A stretch of 64,000 bases of DNA from Cryptomeria japonica. Lineage: Eukaryota; Streptophyta; Pinopsida; Cupressales; Cupressaceae. The notes below the pieces were generated by a model, which made no database searches, was not told the DNA's origin, and saw only the letters and a list, made by a program, of their open reading frames with translations. Numbering within the stretch: position 1 is the first letter of the stretch; each line of letters starts with the position of its first letter. This document shows, in pieces, positions 31,125-44,249 of the stretch. The stretch is from NCBI RefSeq assembly GCF_030272615.1, contig NC_081410.1, positions 501,728,442 to 501,792,441 of the forward strand, written 5' to 3'. Both the position numbers and the translations under genes were made by a program.

Positions 31125-32043
31125 ACCTCGCCACACAGTCAGCCGGGTCCTTTTCCAGCAGGCACTACATGCGAGAAACCCAGTTAGTGCTCAGTAAGTG
31201 CCCAGTCATCCTACCATGTTGCCTGAGACATCAACAACCACATCATCTCCGTACACTACCACGTCATCTCCATACAACACATGTCATTCTATGACTGGTC
31301 CATGTGAGCACGTTCGTATCGTACGGAGGCCATGCAGGTAGGGAGGAAATTTTTTGGCAATGTCCATACATCCATCAAATTTAGGCTCGTGTTTTTCTGA
31401 TATCATCATTTTTTCAAAAATTTATCAGCCCCCTCCTGTTGAGCTTTTCAGTTTTGTAGTTCAACTTTGGAAGGCCATATCTTGCTCATTTTTGCTCATT
31501 TTTTAGTGCAATTTTTTTTGAAATGGGCAAATTTTTTGTGTAATTTCTCTTGGTCACATTATTTTCTAATTTTGAAAGACATATTTTTCAGAAATCTTAG
31601 TTTTTGGTATCTGTACCTATCAAATCCCTATTTCTGCAACTTCTGGGACTCCGTTTGGGCTCATACAAACTCCTTTTTAAGTGCCATTTTTTTTAAAGTG
31701 CATAATTTTTCCTCTACTTTCATAATATGCTATTAGTTTGCAGCGATTTTGAGTAGAAATTGTACTTTCAATATATGGTCTTTTTTGGCCAATTTGTCAC
31801 TTGTATTGCATAGATCTATCTTTTTGGTCTTTTGCATTGTAGTTCGTAGCCTATTGGGGCAGTTTTAAAACAAAATCAGAAGTCCACATTTCCATTCTTT
31901 GTAAGTGGCCTATTGTACATGCACTACATATAAGTGCCAAAATCTTCATTTTTTTTTTGTTGGGGGGGGCTACTTTGATTGATTGAATTTGGGAGGGTGT
32001 CTCTTGTGCTTTTGTTCTCTTGTGTTCTTTCCATTTTGCTGCT
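31125..32043 (+). other. D leader, continued
   Basis: Resumption of the D leader after the Copia A TSD. The first 200 bp are GC-balanced (as at 19190-19616), then T-rich to the gag start. No frame is supportable. Confidence 0.6.
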
Positions 32044-33516
32044 ATGGGTTCTCCTAAGTTTCCTCTCTTAACTCCTCATAATTATGCTACTTGGAAAATT
32101 GATGCATGGAGTAAACTTATGGAAAAATGACTAACTCATTACATTGATGGAACTATTGTTGCTCCTACTAAGGCTGATTGTGTTGCTCACTTGGATTTTA
32201 TCACTAAAAATATCATGGCAATTGGTACCTTAAGAAATTATGTATCAAAGGATTTCATTTTTCATATTGAGAAATGTACCTTAATTAAGGATGCTTGTCA
32301 AAAGTTTCAAGACTTGTATGGTCAAGTTGATGAGATTAGGGGATATCAGATTGATAGTGATCTTACCATGTTTGATCCCAAGAATTTTGATACTATACAA
32401 GATTATGTCACTAAGGCAAAAGAGTTGAGGACAAAACTAAAGGACTGTGACATTGATAAAAAGGATACTCAATTGATCTTCAATTTGATGGGAAAACTTC
32501 CACAAGAATATGCAACATTTTTTTCTAGTTTATGGACCTAGAGGATGACAATGGGTTCAAGCTACACAATGCCTACATTTGATGCTTTCACTAAAATGTT
32601 GATGATGGAACAAACCAAGTTGATAAGCATGGGAATTCTTAAGACTTCTAAGTCTCAAGCATTAGTGGCAAATCAAGGGAACAAAGGAAATCAAGGAAAG
32701 GACAAATCAAACAAGAAGAAATGGCAATCAAAGCCTAAGGACAAAGCATCACCTTCTCCACAACAAGGAGGTTCATCCTCTTCCAAGAAGGACAATTCAC
32801 CAAAGAGGGAGAAACCTACTTGTGCCTATTGTAAAAAGTTTGGTCATGAGGTGTGTCATTGCCATTCTAAGAAGATTGATGAGCTCACACACATCTTCAA
32901 AAAGCACAACATTGATTTGCCTAATTCATACAAGAAGGAGGATTCATCAACTTCCACTTCCTCACATTCAAAGGGAAATGGGAAAGCATTCATGGCTTCT
33001 ACAAGTGGGAAGATTCACTCTTTTGGGAAAAGAAAAGGACAAGCTCTTTGTGCTACTACAAGTCATGATTCAGGGAGATGGCTTCTAGATTCAGGGGCTT
33101 CTCATCATATGGCATATTCGTAGTCTATGTTCTCTACATTTGAGCCTTGCACCATGCCACAGATTTTCATGGGCAATCATACATACATGGATATGATTGA
33201 GAAATGATCTATTGCCATTGGGGATAACTCCTTCAATGATGTGTTGTGTGTACCCCATTTGACAAACAATCTCCTTTCCATCTATCAAATCACACATGGG
33301 GCAACTAAGAGAATTGTGGAGTTCACACCTGAGTCAATTTTTATTAGAGACTTGGAGACTAGAGCTATCATTGCGACTGGGGTGGTGGATCATGCATCTT
33401 GGTTATATTCCTTTTCAGATTTTGTTGATGAGGATGATTTCACATATGATGATTCTACACATGATGATCACACTTCTTGTGATGATTTATATTTGAGGAG
33501 AACTTTGGGTACTTGA
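32044..33516 (+). pseudogene. D gag-protease
   Basis: The frame begins ATGGGTTCTCCTAAG and stays continuous for 490 codons, broken only by TGA (32128), TAG (32539), TAG (33121) and TGA (33205). Order: UBN2-type gag with NYATWKIDAWSKLM (about residues 14-27) and LRTKLKDCDI, a Lys/Ser/Pro-rich basic linker, a CCHC knuckle CAYCKKFGHEVCHC (32821-32862), and an aspartic protease with WLLDSGASHHM (D-S-G at 33088-33096) continuing to VPHLTNNLLS. The usual next domain (GAG-pre-integrase) is absent; the frame runs into a run of Asp (DEDDFTYDD) and stops at 33516. Confidence 0.85.
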
Positions 33517-33957
33517 ACTTGGGGATTCTCACATGTGACCCCATTCTTGAGCCTTCTATTTCATCTCCTCCTATTGATATCACATCACCTATGGCACTTG
33601 ATGATGCAGATAGTGCGACAGTTTTGGCTTCTTGTGATTCAGTGCAACAAGATATATCTTGTCTTCCAGCTTCAGTTTCATGGGATGAGTAGTTGAAGAC
33701 ATTGCAGATCTCAAAAACATCATTGATGATGTTCATCTTCTCTTTGATGAAGATAATCCTTCTTCTATTGTTGTGAGGGAACACTCCGATCCTCTTGTTC
33801 ATTCTCTACATGATCATTCTTTCGAGGTTGACATGATTGTGGATTCTTATGTACATCAGTTGGAGGAGGTCTCTTTATCCTTTGAGGAGAAATGTGAGTC
33901 TTTGGGACTTGTTCAACATTCATCTCCACTAGATCTTGGAGTGCGTTTTCAGTAGTG
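33517..33957 (+). pseudogene. Acidic reading frame downstream of D gag-protease
   Basis: One frame (about 33520-33691) reads as ILEPSISSPPIDITSP then ASCDSVQQDISCLPASVSWDE. After a stop and a frameshift, an Asp/Glu-rich frame (EDIADLKNIIDDVHLLFDED, about 33695-33957) ends at TAG. It lies where pol should be but shows no integrase or RT motif. It may be coding sequence specific to this non-autonomous family, or noise. I do not recognise it. Confidence 0.4.
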
Positions 33958-34505
33958 TGGAGCAGTTCACCACCTTTGGAGGGGGTAACCTTTAGCATGG
34001 ACATGGGGACACTTGAGTAGTTTTTAGAGATTCCTTTCATCATGAGTTTTTTTTCTACATCTTCCCTTCATGATTGGGGAGACTTCATGGATACACCTTT
34101 GGTTTTGTTTCTTCTTAAGGGGAGGAATGTTGCTCGACATTCATGGAGAAGTTTCTTCATACATCATCGAGCTTCTATCATTGGTGCAAATTCTACATTG
34201 AGGGGGGGCTACGTAGCTTCTCTTCTTCTCTCATATGGGGGGGGGGGGACTTTTTCCTCACATGGGATTTGTTCCTCACACACTTCTATGAGAGTTCTTT
34301 GTATCTAGTTTTTATCTCTCTTTTGGGGGAGGGTTTTTTCCCATTGGGTTTTTCTCTCTTTCCTTGCTTTATGAGAGATTTCATTGCATTGGTTTGCATG
34401 CATTTGTATTTGTACATGGGTACCTAACATGGCCTTGTCGTCGAGACCCATCTTGCATTTCTTAGTTGCATTGTAGACTTAAGTGCATTCCCCTAAGTTG
34501 CACTT

Positions 34506-34514
34506 AAGGGGGCG
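34506..34514 (+). promoter_or_regulatory. D polypurine tract
   Basis: AAGGGGGCG immediately precedes the LTR start at 34515. About 550 bp of non-coding sequence, including a 13-G run (34237-34249), separates it from the last frame. Confidence 0.7.
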
Positions 34515-34971
34515 TGTTAGTGTAATTAATTGTTCATCTTGGATATTATTACACCTTAAGTTTACTTAGGTACATGCATTTCATAGTAGTTTGGGTATGA
34601 GACAATTGGGTGTTTGTGCTACATTGGGATAGTGTGTGTAGGAGAATTTCCACCTTTTATGGTGTGATCTTGTTACTACTCTATCATATCCACTTATTGT
34701 GGAGTGATAATTCCACCTTCCATGGGTGATCCACCTCATGTGGAATATTTTATTGTTTCTCCTACCTACCCTTATTTCTTATTGAGCCATATGTAATGTT
34801 TGTGTGCTCACATATCCATATGGCCTTGCCTATATAAGCAGGCTCATATTTATTTTATGAACAACTTAATGATGATTTATCTATTGATGACAATACAATT
34901 TATTCTTGTCCTATATTTTGTCTCTCTTATTTGTGCTTTCCATTGCCTCTAGATCTTGGCAAAATCTCACA
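34515..34971 (+). repeat. D 3' LTR
   Basis: TGTTAGTGTAATTAATTG..AAATCTCACA, 457 bp, collinear with 18450-18927. CATAC follows as the TSD. Confidence 0.85.
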
Positions 34972-37900
34972 CATACAAATGCCTAGTCATCTAGTGGGAC
35001 TCAAAATCTTGGTGACATTCTACTTGGTGATGATTGTATGACACATATGTTGCACATGTGGTGGTAGGCATCCCACTTTGAGGATCTTGACAAGTATCAA
35101 CCTATGACAAATTCCATTACCAAATAGATAAGTGGTAGGAGATACTTTTTGCATGGAGAAGACAGGTGCCCAAGTCAAGTTATGACAAGTTGCAAGAGAA
35201 TAAGCTAATAATAGACAATTATGATATATTCTCTTACAATTATAAAAATTTTAAGTTATGATAGTTTTAAGATGCCTAAGAGAATCTATTTTGTTTGTTT
35301 TGAAGGCTTAATTGTTTCTATTTATTTTCTAATTTCTAGACCTTTACTATCCCACCATAAGGTTTCTTTTTTCCTTGATAAAATTTTAGTATATACTGAG
35401 TCCAAGAATAAAATTTCATAATGAAGTGAAGGTTCTATATTTGTTGTATTTATTGAAGATATTTTCAAGTGTATTGGTCCCAAGGATGTTTGGGTAATGA
35501 GCCACATCAAATTTTATAGGATAATACTCATTCTAGACAACATTTCCTCTATAGGTTCCTTTATTGGTAGAATGTAAGAAGCTAAAGGTCCCTTTTTAGC
35601 TTTCATGTCAATTTATGAATTTCACACCATCATAATTTTTATTATGACCCCAATAGATATTTCAAATAAGGATCATGACCTTAGGGGTAGCAACACCCTA
35701 TAAAAGGATTATTATAAATAAGATAATCAATTCTATGGAATAGGAGTAAAATAGGATAAATTTAGTTGGAATTGGAATTCAAGCTCTCAAGTTGTAGTGT
35801 AGTAAATTGCATCCCTTTAAAATTTCACACTCAATTGGGGCCCTACTTTAGTGTGCTTTTCCTAGACCATTTTAAGCCTTTTTATGCCATATTCTACATT
35901 AAATCTTTATTATTATTTCAAAAATTTAATTGTCATCAAAATACAAATTAGGAACTAATTTAACATCGCTAACTCCAACACTCTTGACTCCCTTTTGGAG
36001 GCCTTATTTTGATGGAACCAAGCCACCCTCCAACCCTATCCTACCAAAATTCCTAGAAATTGTAGTCATTTCTACTGTTGAACTTCACAATTTAAATTCT
36101 AATTTTAGTTTTTGTACTTGTTATTTTATATTGCCCTAAAATAAAAAATACTTTGTGAAACCTATATAAAATACATTTTATATCATTCTTAAGGTCTTAT
36201 GACAATATAAGTTACAATTCAATTTGACTCCAAGAGCATTTAAGCATTCTAGATCTAAGCACATTGAGAAACAAGCTACAATAACCTACATTCAAGTATG
36301 ATTTCATGATTGATTGATATGTTATGTTTATCATGTCATTGCATTAACACTTGGTAGAATTGTCCAAATATCATTCCATCACCACCATTTGCAACCATAA
36401 GAGTTATTCTTGTTAACTCAACATTTGAATTATTATTTAGTTTCTATCCTCCTTGAGGATAAGATCTATTTAAATCGTCATAGTTGTTTTGAAGGTGGAA
36501 AAATCAACATAGGGTTTGACATAGGCATAGCCCTATACAACACAACCATTTTCCTTTTTTTCATGTGTGATGGTGAATATCCAATAGCAAAGAGGGCTAT
36601 AGGTGTGCAAAGAAGACCATGCAAGATAATCCTAGTTTTAACACACTTACAAGAACATGGACTAAGGCACCCTCCAATTGCATTTGACACTTTCTAGTTT
36701 TATTTATAGGAGATAGGTCTATGAGACTTTTTGATGACATTTTTGAACCTTTCTGTCAATTTGGATATCCCCAAGACTAAGACACCCTCCAACCACATGT
36801 ATGCTATTTTCAGCTCTAGATTATAGTTGTAGGTTCCTCTCTATATCTTAATTCTAGATCTGACATACTCTGTTGGTTCTTAGTTCTATATTTCATTGTT
36901 ATTACTAAAAGTTACTAATTTTTTATCAATTAACATAACTCATTTATGCGCACTTCACAATATAAATTCCATTACAACAAAGGGATCATAAACCCCCATG
37001 TTATCAACTCTACCATTACAAATGTAGTTGGACTTTCTTATGATTCTAATGACATGCCATGGAGATTTGAGATCTTAGTTTACATCCCCTGGCTAGAATC
37101 TCATTTTCTATATATCATAAATGTTGTTATTGATAAATGGTTTAGAAGACTATATGATGTACAATTTATTTAAATTTATAATTTTGATAATGTCTTATAA
37201 TGTCAAAGTAGTATACGTGAATTAGGAAATTGATAAAAAAATTTATTGATTGATGGCCTCTTATTTATGTTCTAAATATATGTCATTTTTTAATTGATAG
37301 TTACTATTTGTTTGTAATTATGTTACATGAATATAATTTTTTTAGTACATTATATTTACTTGAACACATCAAGTGTTATAATATTATAATTAAGGTTAGG
37401 TTGGTAGAATGGTTAGAGATGATCTCATAGTAGAAAATTGTGGGTTATCCATGTGAGGTTAATAGAAGAAAGGGGTGGATGAAATTAGAAATAACAACAT
37501 GTTGATGAGGATAATAGAAGAGAGTGATAGAATAGTTAACTTGCTAGAATTTTTAGAACTATTAATGTGAGTTTGGGAGACCTTAGGACTTCTTAAAGGT
37601 GAAGAATGGTAAAAGAAAATATGCTAGTGGTGATGGGAGACTAGTCTTAGAACCATGTAGTGAGGAAGCCTATCGTTTAGAGGAAGGGGTAATACAATTG
37701 ATAGATTTGTTAAGACATTTTGAGAGTAGGGAATACACCTATGCTTGACCATATTTACTAATTAGGTAGCTTGTATCTTGAAGAATAATTAAACTAGATT
37801 CATGAATTGGAAGGTATTTTGTGTTTGAATGAATAGAAAACCCTAGAATAGTCAAGTATGTGATAACCCAATTGAAGTAGCATGTGGCTATATGGTGTGA

Positions 37901-38580
37901 CTATTTTTACATAGATGGGGTAGGAAAGAGTAAAAAAAAAACCATCAAATGGGATTAGGTTTTAAAGTAGCTAAAGGTTAGTTTTTTTTCTCATAAATTA
38001 TAATTTGGATTTTTTAAAATATTTTTACATTTTGTAAATGAAAGGAACGACTTTAAAGAATTAATTTAAAGAGTTTTATAGACTTATATGAGAGTTTTAT
38101 AGTCTTAGTCACTAAATAGGTTCTTGAGTGAAAATTAAGATGAGATATATATTTTTTATTTCAAATTGTTGATGGTGCCTATTTTCTTTTGTTAGGTATA
38201 GAAGAGAAACCATATATGTAGTAGAAAGAACTAGAAAAGTTGAAAATAAAAAAATAAATAGAAGAAAAAAATCTAATAGAAATGCACAATAATCTAAATA
38301 AGTGAATAATTCCATGACAAAGGGGGGTTGGGGATGTTGAAGAAATTGAAGTGGTGCTAATTTCAAATGTGGTGAAGAAAATCATGTTGAAAATTTCAAT
38401 ATCCACAGTCAAAGAAATATTAAGAACACATTGAGAAGATAATACTCATGACACAGTTGAGTGATGGATCAATTAGTCAAATATAGAGTGTGATATTAGG
38501 AGTTACATAAGATCTTGATAAATGTTGTCAAGGAAGATGAAAAATTATGGTTGAGGAAGAGTATCTTCTACCCTATATGT
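34972..38580. repeat. Gene-free AT-rich region with decayed LTR-like repeats
   Basis: About 35290-35720 resembles 40130-40400 and 60730-61030 (shared GTTCATGTAATG.ACCACA, TTTCACACCA, AGGATCATGACC), a Gypsy-associated repeat. About 35790-35940 resembles 62715-62850 (GTAGTGT.GTAAATTG, CAATTGGG, TTAGTGTG), another LTR-like family; GGGTTTGAC.TAGGCATAGCCCTATA at 36515-36537 resembles 63740-63765. A weak tRNA-like head (GGTTGGTAGAATGGTTAGAG) lies near 37401. No gene is supportable. Confidence 0.45.
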
Positions 38581-38589
38581 AAGTTAGGT

Positions 38590-39565
38590 GGAAAGTGATT
38601 TAAGATCATCATCTATTCAAGGAGCATAGAAAATCTAGTGTCCATTGACATGGTAGACAAATTGGGTTAGATCTTGTACAACAATAGATACTTAGTAGGT
38701 TTTGGGTTAAATCTAGTACTATGTATGGATCCTTACTAGGTTTCGTGTTTGTAGAAAGGTTCATACATGACAATAAGTGAAAAATATCTAGTGGTACTTA
38801 ACAATAGTAGTTTGTATAAGCTATTGCCTACACCAAATTATCCTTGAGAGGAATTTTTTCGTGGAATTTATCTTTAGAACACTAAAAACTAAGAAATGAA
38901 TGATTCTATATTTGTATCTGTCAAGTTTTAAAAAAAATGCCACATATTTCTTTACTTAAAGGCGGAATGATTCTTCTTGGATTATAGATCTATTATTGAA
39001 AGAGGTAGTGAGGGTTCATGGGTTACTAAAAATTATCTCCTTATGTAGGGATACTAAGTTATTGAGCCACATTTGGAGAACATGGTGAAAGAAGTTGGGA
39101 ACAAAAATGAATTATAGTTTAGGATACCATCCATTGATAAATGGTAAACTAAAGGTTGTTAAAAAATGTATAGGAAATTTAATACCAATTTGAATTAGAT
39201 ATAAACTAGTGTATTCATTAAAGTTTTTGGCACACACCAAATTCATGTAAAGTAACAAGAAATTGTGTGTGGTATATCTCCAAAGAGTGTAGCATGTTGA
39301 AGGTGATTGATGGAAACAATATTAGCATACATGCCAAGAATTGTTTACAAAACATGGAAGAAAATGCTCTAGTAATGAAATAGTTTGTTGAGTAATACTA
39401 ATTATAAACAAGTGTGGAAAAGCATAAGAGAGAAGAGAGATAATTAGAGGGTGAGTTGGTCATGGAACATCTAGGGAAGGAAATATGCCCTAGATGAATA
39501 TATGACAAGTTGAAGCTAAGTCATATTAGTCCTTTTAGATCAATGACAAGAATTTATAAGAATTA
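38590..39565 (+). pseudogene. Decayed Gypsy pol fragment (protease and integrase)
   Basis: A retropepsin-like FKIIIYSRSIENLVSIDMVDKL (about 38599-38667) corresponds to FKVIIDLGSTDNIVSEEAVSKL of the Gypsy at 44555-53615. Integrase follows: KEVVRVHGLLKIISLCRDTKLLSHIW..KKLGTKMNYSLGYHP (about 38997-39135), paralleling [29 protein letters not shown] of the same Gypsy. The integrase C-terminus is at about 39455-39545 (LVMEHLGKEICPR..KLKLSHISPF). RT and RNase H are missing, so the fragment is internally deleted; stops are frequent. Confidence 0.65.
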
Positions 39566-39779
39566 TAATTTGAGATTGAGTTACTAGTAGGTTTGGACAT
39601 CTCATTGGTGTTCAACATATGATTGATTTATTTATTTGATATAATTTAATATGCAGAGAATGATATATCATCACTACAAAAACCAAATTAGTGGGAAAGA
39701 CATTGGATAAAGTAGGTTGTGAATGAGTGGTTGAAAAAAATATCTATAGAAAAAGAATATAAGAAATATTTGGTGTAAT

Positions 39780-41365
39780 TGAAAAGAATAGGGCATCAAG
39801 ATGTTGCAAGACCATTTTAAAATGAAGTGTGCTAATTGGTGTAGTCATTAAAACTATTTTTTCTTCCATAATATAGAGCATTGTGCTCTAAATTATTTTA
39901 CCTAGTAATTTTTTGATGTAGGAACATCTCAATGGTCAAGAAATCTTGCATCATCCAAAAAAAATTTAGTTACATACATGTTTTCTTTATTTTTTATCAT
40001 TATATATTCTTCTAGTTATCTTCTAGCCTCTATAAACATTCTAGTCTATTGCAACGGTAATTCTTACCTTATTAGAATTTAGTATATCTCGACTCCTAGA
40101 GTAACATCTTATACTATGGAAAGGGTTCTATCTTACAATATTTTTTTCAAGCTTATTGATCTGAGGGATGTTCATGTAATGGAACCACATCAAGTTTCAT
40201 AGCACAAAACTCACCATATGCAACATTTCATCTATGGATACCCTTATTAAATGGATTCAATTCATCAAAGGGTTTTTTTTAGATTTCACACCAACTAGCA
40301 TAATTTGGATTAGTCCTATGAAGATCTTTAAATGAAAGGATCATGACCATAGGATCAATAGTCTCCTACTCTATGAATATATTCTTATAAATGAAATTAG
40401 TGACTTCTCTTTAATTCTCTAAAAATGTTTCTATTGTTTATTGGTTGTTATTTCACTTATTCATGATTGTACTACAAAAATAAACTACTTTTTTATTAGA
40501 CTCGCAATCATTAACTACATAGTCACACACTACATCCTCTCCGTGAAAGAATTCATTTAGAAATATTAGTAATGGATAATTCTTTCTCAATGGAAAATAG
40601 ATTGTTAATTTGTTTGTGTATTTAAATTCTTTTTTATTTTCAATTTTTTGATTTCTCATTTATATTTTTTAATGTACAAATTTCTATTTATATTTTATAG
40701 TTTAATAAATAAAATAATATTTTATATTGATTTTATTAGATTTTTCAAGATGAATTTCGTTTCAATATTTTTTCATTCAAACAAGTATAATTTGACTTTA
40801 CTCTTAATTAATTTTTATTTATTATAATAATACTATATTATATAATAACATAATTATAAACTACATTCCTTAAATTAATAAAACAATTATTCATCTCATC
40901 ACCTTGAAAAAACCATGTTCAACCAATCACTTTATAACTATATAAAAAACTCTATTCAATCAATCACCCTATAAAAGTAATTATTTTTTAATTTTATTTT
41001 AACATAAATAAAATTTTCAACATGCACGATAGATAAATTATTTCCATCTACCCACCCTGTTTCAAGATTTACTATTACTTTTCTTTAATATAAAAAACTC
41101 TCATAACGTATGAGCATACTTTTAGTTGTGAGAGTAAGGTGGAGATTGTGACCGACTGACCAGAATGACGGCTCTGCTATATCGGCAAGACTTGACTGCA
41201 AAGTCGCAGATTCTGGGATTTATTGCCTTCTCTCTCAACTGAAACCCTAATGCGATGAGCGATGTGTTGGGTATGAAAAATTAAAATATTAGCATTTGAA
41301 TGTAAAGGAGGCTCAATATTACGATAGTCTAATTGTATTAGATTTTATGATATTGTTTTTACATA
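39780..41365 (+). repeat. Decayed Gypsy LTR-like repeat, copy 1
   Basis: It follows the integrase C-terminus and is collinear with 60400-62435: GATGTAGGAACATCTCAATG (39917 and 60537), TTCTAGTTATCTTCTAGCCTC, and near the right end TTTTAGTTGTGAGAGTAAGG (41126-41145 and 62182-62201) followed by AAAGTCGCAGATT and GAAACCCTAATG. Position after integrase suggests a 3' LTR, but no second LTR of the same insertion is identified. Confidence 0.5.
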
Positions 41366-42246
41366 TATATAATCGCATGTATGTGGTTTTGGATTTCGGA
41401 GAATTTGAAAAGAGATTAAGACGTTCATCTTCCATGATAATGACAAATATTTTAGATTTTCTTATTATAAAATTATGCCATAAATTATAGTCTAAATTTA
41501 AGAAATAAAACATAGAATTGACAAATTAAAGTCAATTGATATATTGTTGAGGAAGTATAAAAGTGGAAACTATAAGGTATATAATGAATGTAAAATATTT
41601 ACATGTGGAAAATCTAGAAGATGTTCAATATTGTAGGCAATAACTCAAAAAATACTATTATGTAGACAAATTATTTGTAGAAAGTTATACAACATATAAA
41701 GGTAAATCTAGCTCTATTATTTTTATCTCAAAGTGAAACATAAAAGTTGAATGTTAAAATGTACATGTGCATTTTTTATGCTCTTAAAAGGTTGACTCTA
41801 TTATTATGCTAATCAATGAAATAAACACATACATAAAGATCTTGCATCTCAACAACTATGACATTATTGTTGATCCTATAATAAATCCAAATATTGATAT
41901 AACCTAAGGCAATATTGGTACGGAATTTCAATCATCATTTTCTTCACAAGTATAAAATATGGCAAGGAATGAATTGAATTAAGTGTTGCCCTTCATTCAC
42001 AAGCTAATTACAATTGAAATTGCAAACATGTACAATACCTTAAAATTAATTTGAACAAACTTACAATGTGTTTATTCAAGCCCACATCTCAATTTAGAGT
42101 CCACAAAAAATGTATATCATCAAATAAATATGACATATAAATGTCACATGAGGTTTATAATGATTGCGATTCAAGTAGAAAATGTAAGACTCTACCTCAT
42201 TTGTAACCAACACAACCTTAATTTTTTATATAGATTTCCTTAATGA
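41366..42246. other. Gene-free AT-rich spacer
   Basis: I see no frame, motif or repeat match here. Copia B coding sequence begins abruptly at its right edge. Confidence 0.5.
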
Positions 42247-44249
42247 ATGAGTTTTATCAAGAGAGATAACTACACTAAGAAGTTTGATGCAAAATCTGAT
42301 GAGAGAATTTTTCTTGGTTACTCTTCTAAGAGTAAAACATATAAATGTTACAATAAGAGAAGTAATAAAATTCTTGAAAGTGCTAATGTAAAAATTGATG
42401 ATTTATCTGATAAGTTTGAAGGTACAAGCAAATCTGAACCTAAAAAGGATGATAATGAGGAAAATCTTGTGATCATTGAATGAGAAGTAAAGAATAATGA
42501 AGAACTAGAAAATGCCGAACTAGGTGCTCAACCAGTGAGCGATGACAGTGAGGAAGAAGATGAACAATCAGATGAAGAAGATGCAGAACCGACACAGACA
42601 ATACCTAGATATGTCAAATTGAATCATTCACAAGAGCAGATAACTGGTGATAAGAATGTAGGTGTGTGAACCAGGAGAAAGATCCAAGAGAACTCATGTT
42701 TGATATCTACAATTAAACCCAAGACAATTAAGGAAGCACTAAAGGATGATGATTGGGTTAATGCAATGAATGAAGAATTAGATCAAATTGAGAAGAATTA
42801 GACATGGTCACTTGTTCCTAGACCGGAGGATAAGAATGTAATTGGAACAAAATGGGTCTTTAGGAATAAATTGGATGGAGAAGGAAGGATTGTAAGAAAC
42901 AAGGGAAGGTTAGTTTGCAAAGGGTATTCTCAAGAGGGAGGTCAGGATTATGGTGAAACATTTGCACATGTTGCTAGATTAGAAGGTGTAAGAATACTAC
43001 TAAAATTTGTTGCATATAAAGGATTTAAAGTCTACCAAATGGATGTCAAGTCAACCTTTCTAAATGGGATTCTAGAAGAATAAGTATACATTGAACAACT
43101 GGATGGATTTTCCTTGACTGATGATAAAGACATGGTGTGTAAATTGCACAAATCTTTGTATGGTCTTAAGTAGGCACCGAGAGCATGGTATGAGAGATTA
43201 CATGCACATTTGATCAAGATTGGATTCCAACATACAAGTGAGGACAACAACATTTATTTCAAGATTGATGGAGACAAGACGTTGATAGGAGAAGTGTTTG
43301 TTGATGACATAATTTTTTGTGGCAATGATGATATGTGTATGGACTTTGCTGAAATAATGATTTTTTTTTTGAAAGGTCTCTAATCGGTGAAATTAAGTTC
43401 TTTATTAGCTTACAAGTTCAACAACTGGATGGTGGTATCTTTATTTGTCAGACCAAGTATATCAAAGAGGTGTTGAAGACTTTTGACATGGAAGACTGTA
43501 AACCGGTAGGGACACCGATGGTGACTGGTTGCAAGTTTTCAAAGGAAGATGATTCCCCTGTTGTTAGTGAAAAAGAGTACAAATCTATGATTGGCAAGCT
43601 ACACTATGTTGTCCATAGCAGACCAGACATTGCTCATGTTGTTGGATTAGTGTCTAGATTTCAAAAAGAGCCTAAATAAAGTCACATGGTGGCTGTGAAG
43701 AGATTTTTTTGGTATCTCAAAGACACATTAGACTATGGTTTATGGTATCCCTATAAAGGTGATTTTACTTTAGATGTCTTTATTGATGCTGATTAGGCAG
43801 GTAATGTGGATGATCGAAAAAGAACAACCGGTGGATCTTTTCTACTTAAACGAAGATTAGTGGCATGACCGAGAAAGAAACAAACTTGTGTTTCTCAATC
43901 TATAGCTGAAGCTGAGTATGTAGTTGTATCCATGAATTGCATACAGACAATATGGATGAGACATGTGGTAGAAGGATTCAAGATAGATATGTCAGAACCA
44001 ATGACTATCTATTGTGATAATTCAAGTGCAATCAACATTTCTAAGAATCTTGTACTTCATGCTAGAACCATGCACATTGAATTGAAGTATCACTTCCTAA
44101 GGGAAAGAGTTCAAGATAAGGAGGTGAAGATGGAAAATGTGAAGAGTAAAGATCAGTTAGCTAATATCTTTACTCAACCCTTACCGAAGGCTACCTTTGA
44201 GTTTCTTAGAGGTAAATTAGGGGTTAGACCCCTACATTGGAAGAACTAA
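42247..44249 (+). pseudogene. Copia B pol fragment (RT and RNase H)
   Basis: It starts in the integrase-RT linker (KFDAKSDERIFLGYSSKSKTY). RT has [41 protein letters not shown] and the FVDD active site (43297-43308). RNase H has SRPDI, DRKRTTGGSF, AEAEYV, YCDNSSAINISKN and the conserved end IFTQPLPKATFEFLRGKLGV, stopping at 44249. Several TAG/TGA stops and a frameshift near 43370 inactivate it. The Asp of the second RNase H motif is present, but the expected Trp codon is a stop (DAD-stop-AGN). By eye it is closely related to Copia A. Confidence 0.9.

Larger units (their letters stand above)
18450..34971 (+). mobile_element. D: gag-protease-only Copia element, split by Copia A
   Basis: LTRs at 18450-18927 and 34515-34971 align along their length; the 5' copy has an extra segment of about 20 bp near 18710. 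The flanks CTTAC (18445-18449) and CATAC (34972-34976) form a TSD with one mismatch. PBS TGGTATCAGAGCC follows the 5' LTR and AAGGGGG precedes the 3' LTR. Without the Copia A insertion D is about 5.0 kb. It encodes gag and protease but no integrase, RT or RNase H, so it is non-autonomous. Confidence 0.85.

Noticed and set aside
33455-34043. Minus-strand frames of 92-115 codons
   Set aside because: They are antisense to the D downstream coding region and have no motif of their own.
36410-36697. A 95-codon + strand frame
   Set aside because: It lies in an LTR-like repeat with partial similarity to 63738-63764; no conserved frame is seen in the other copy.
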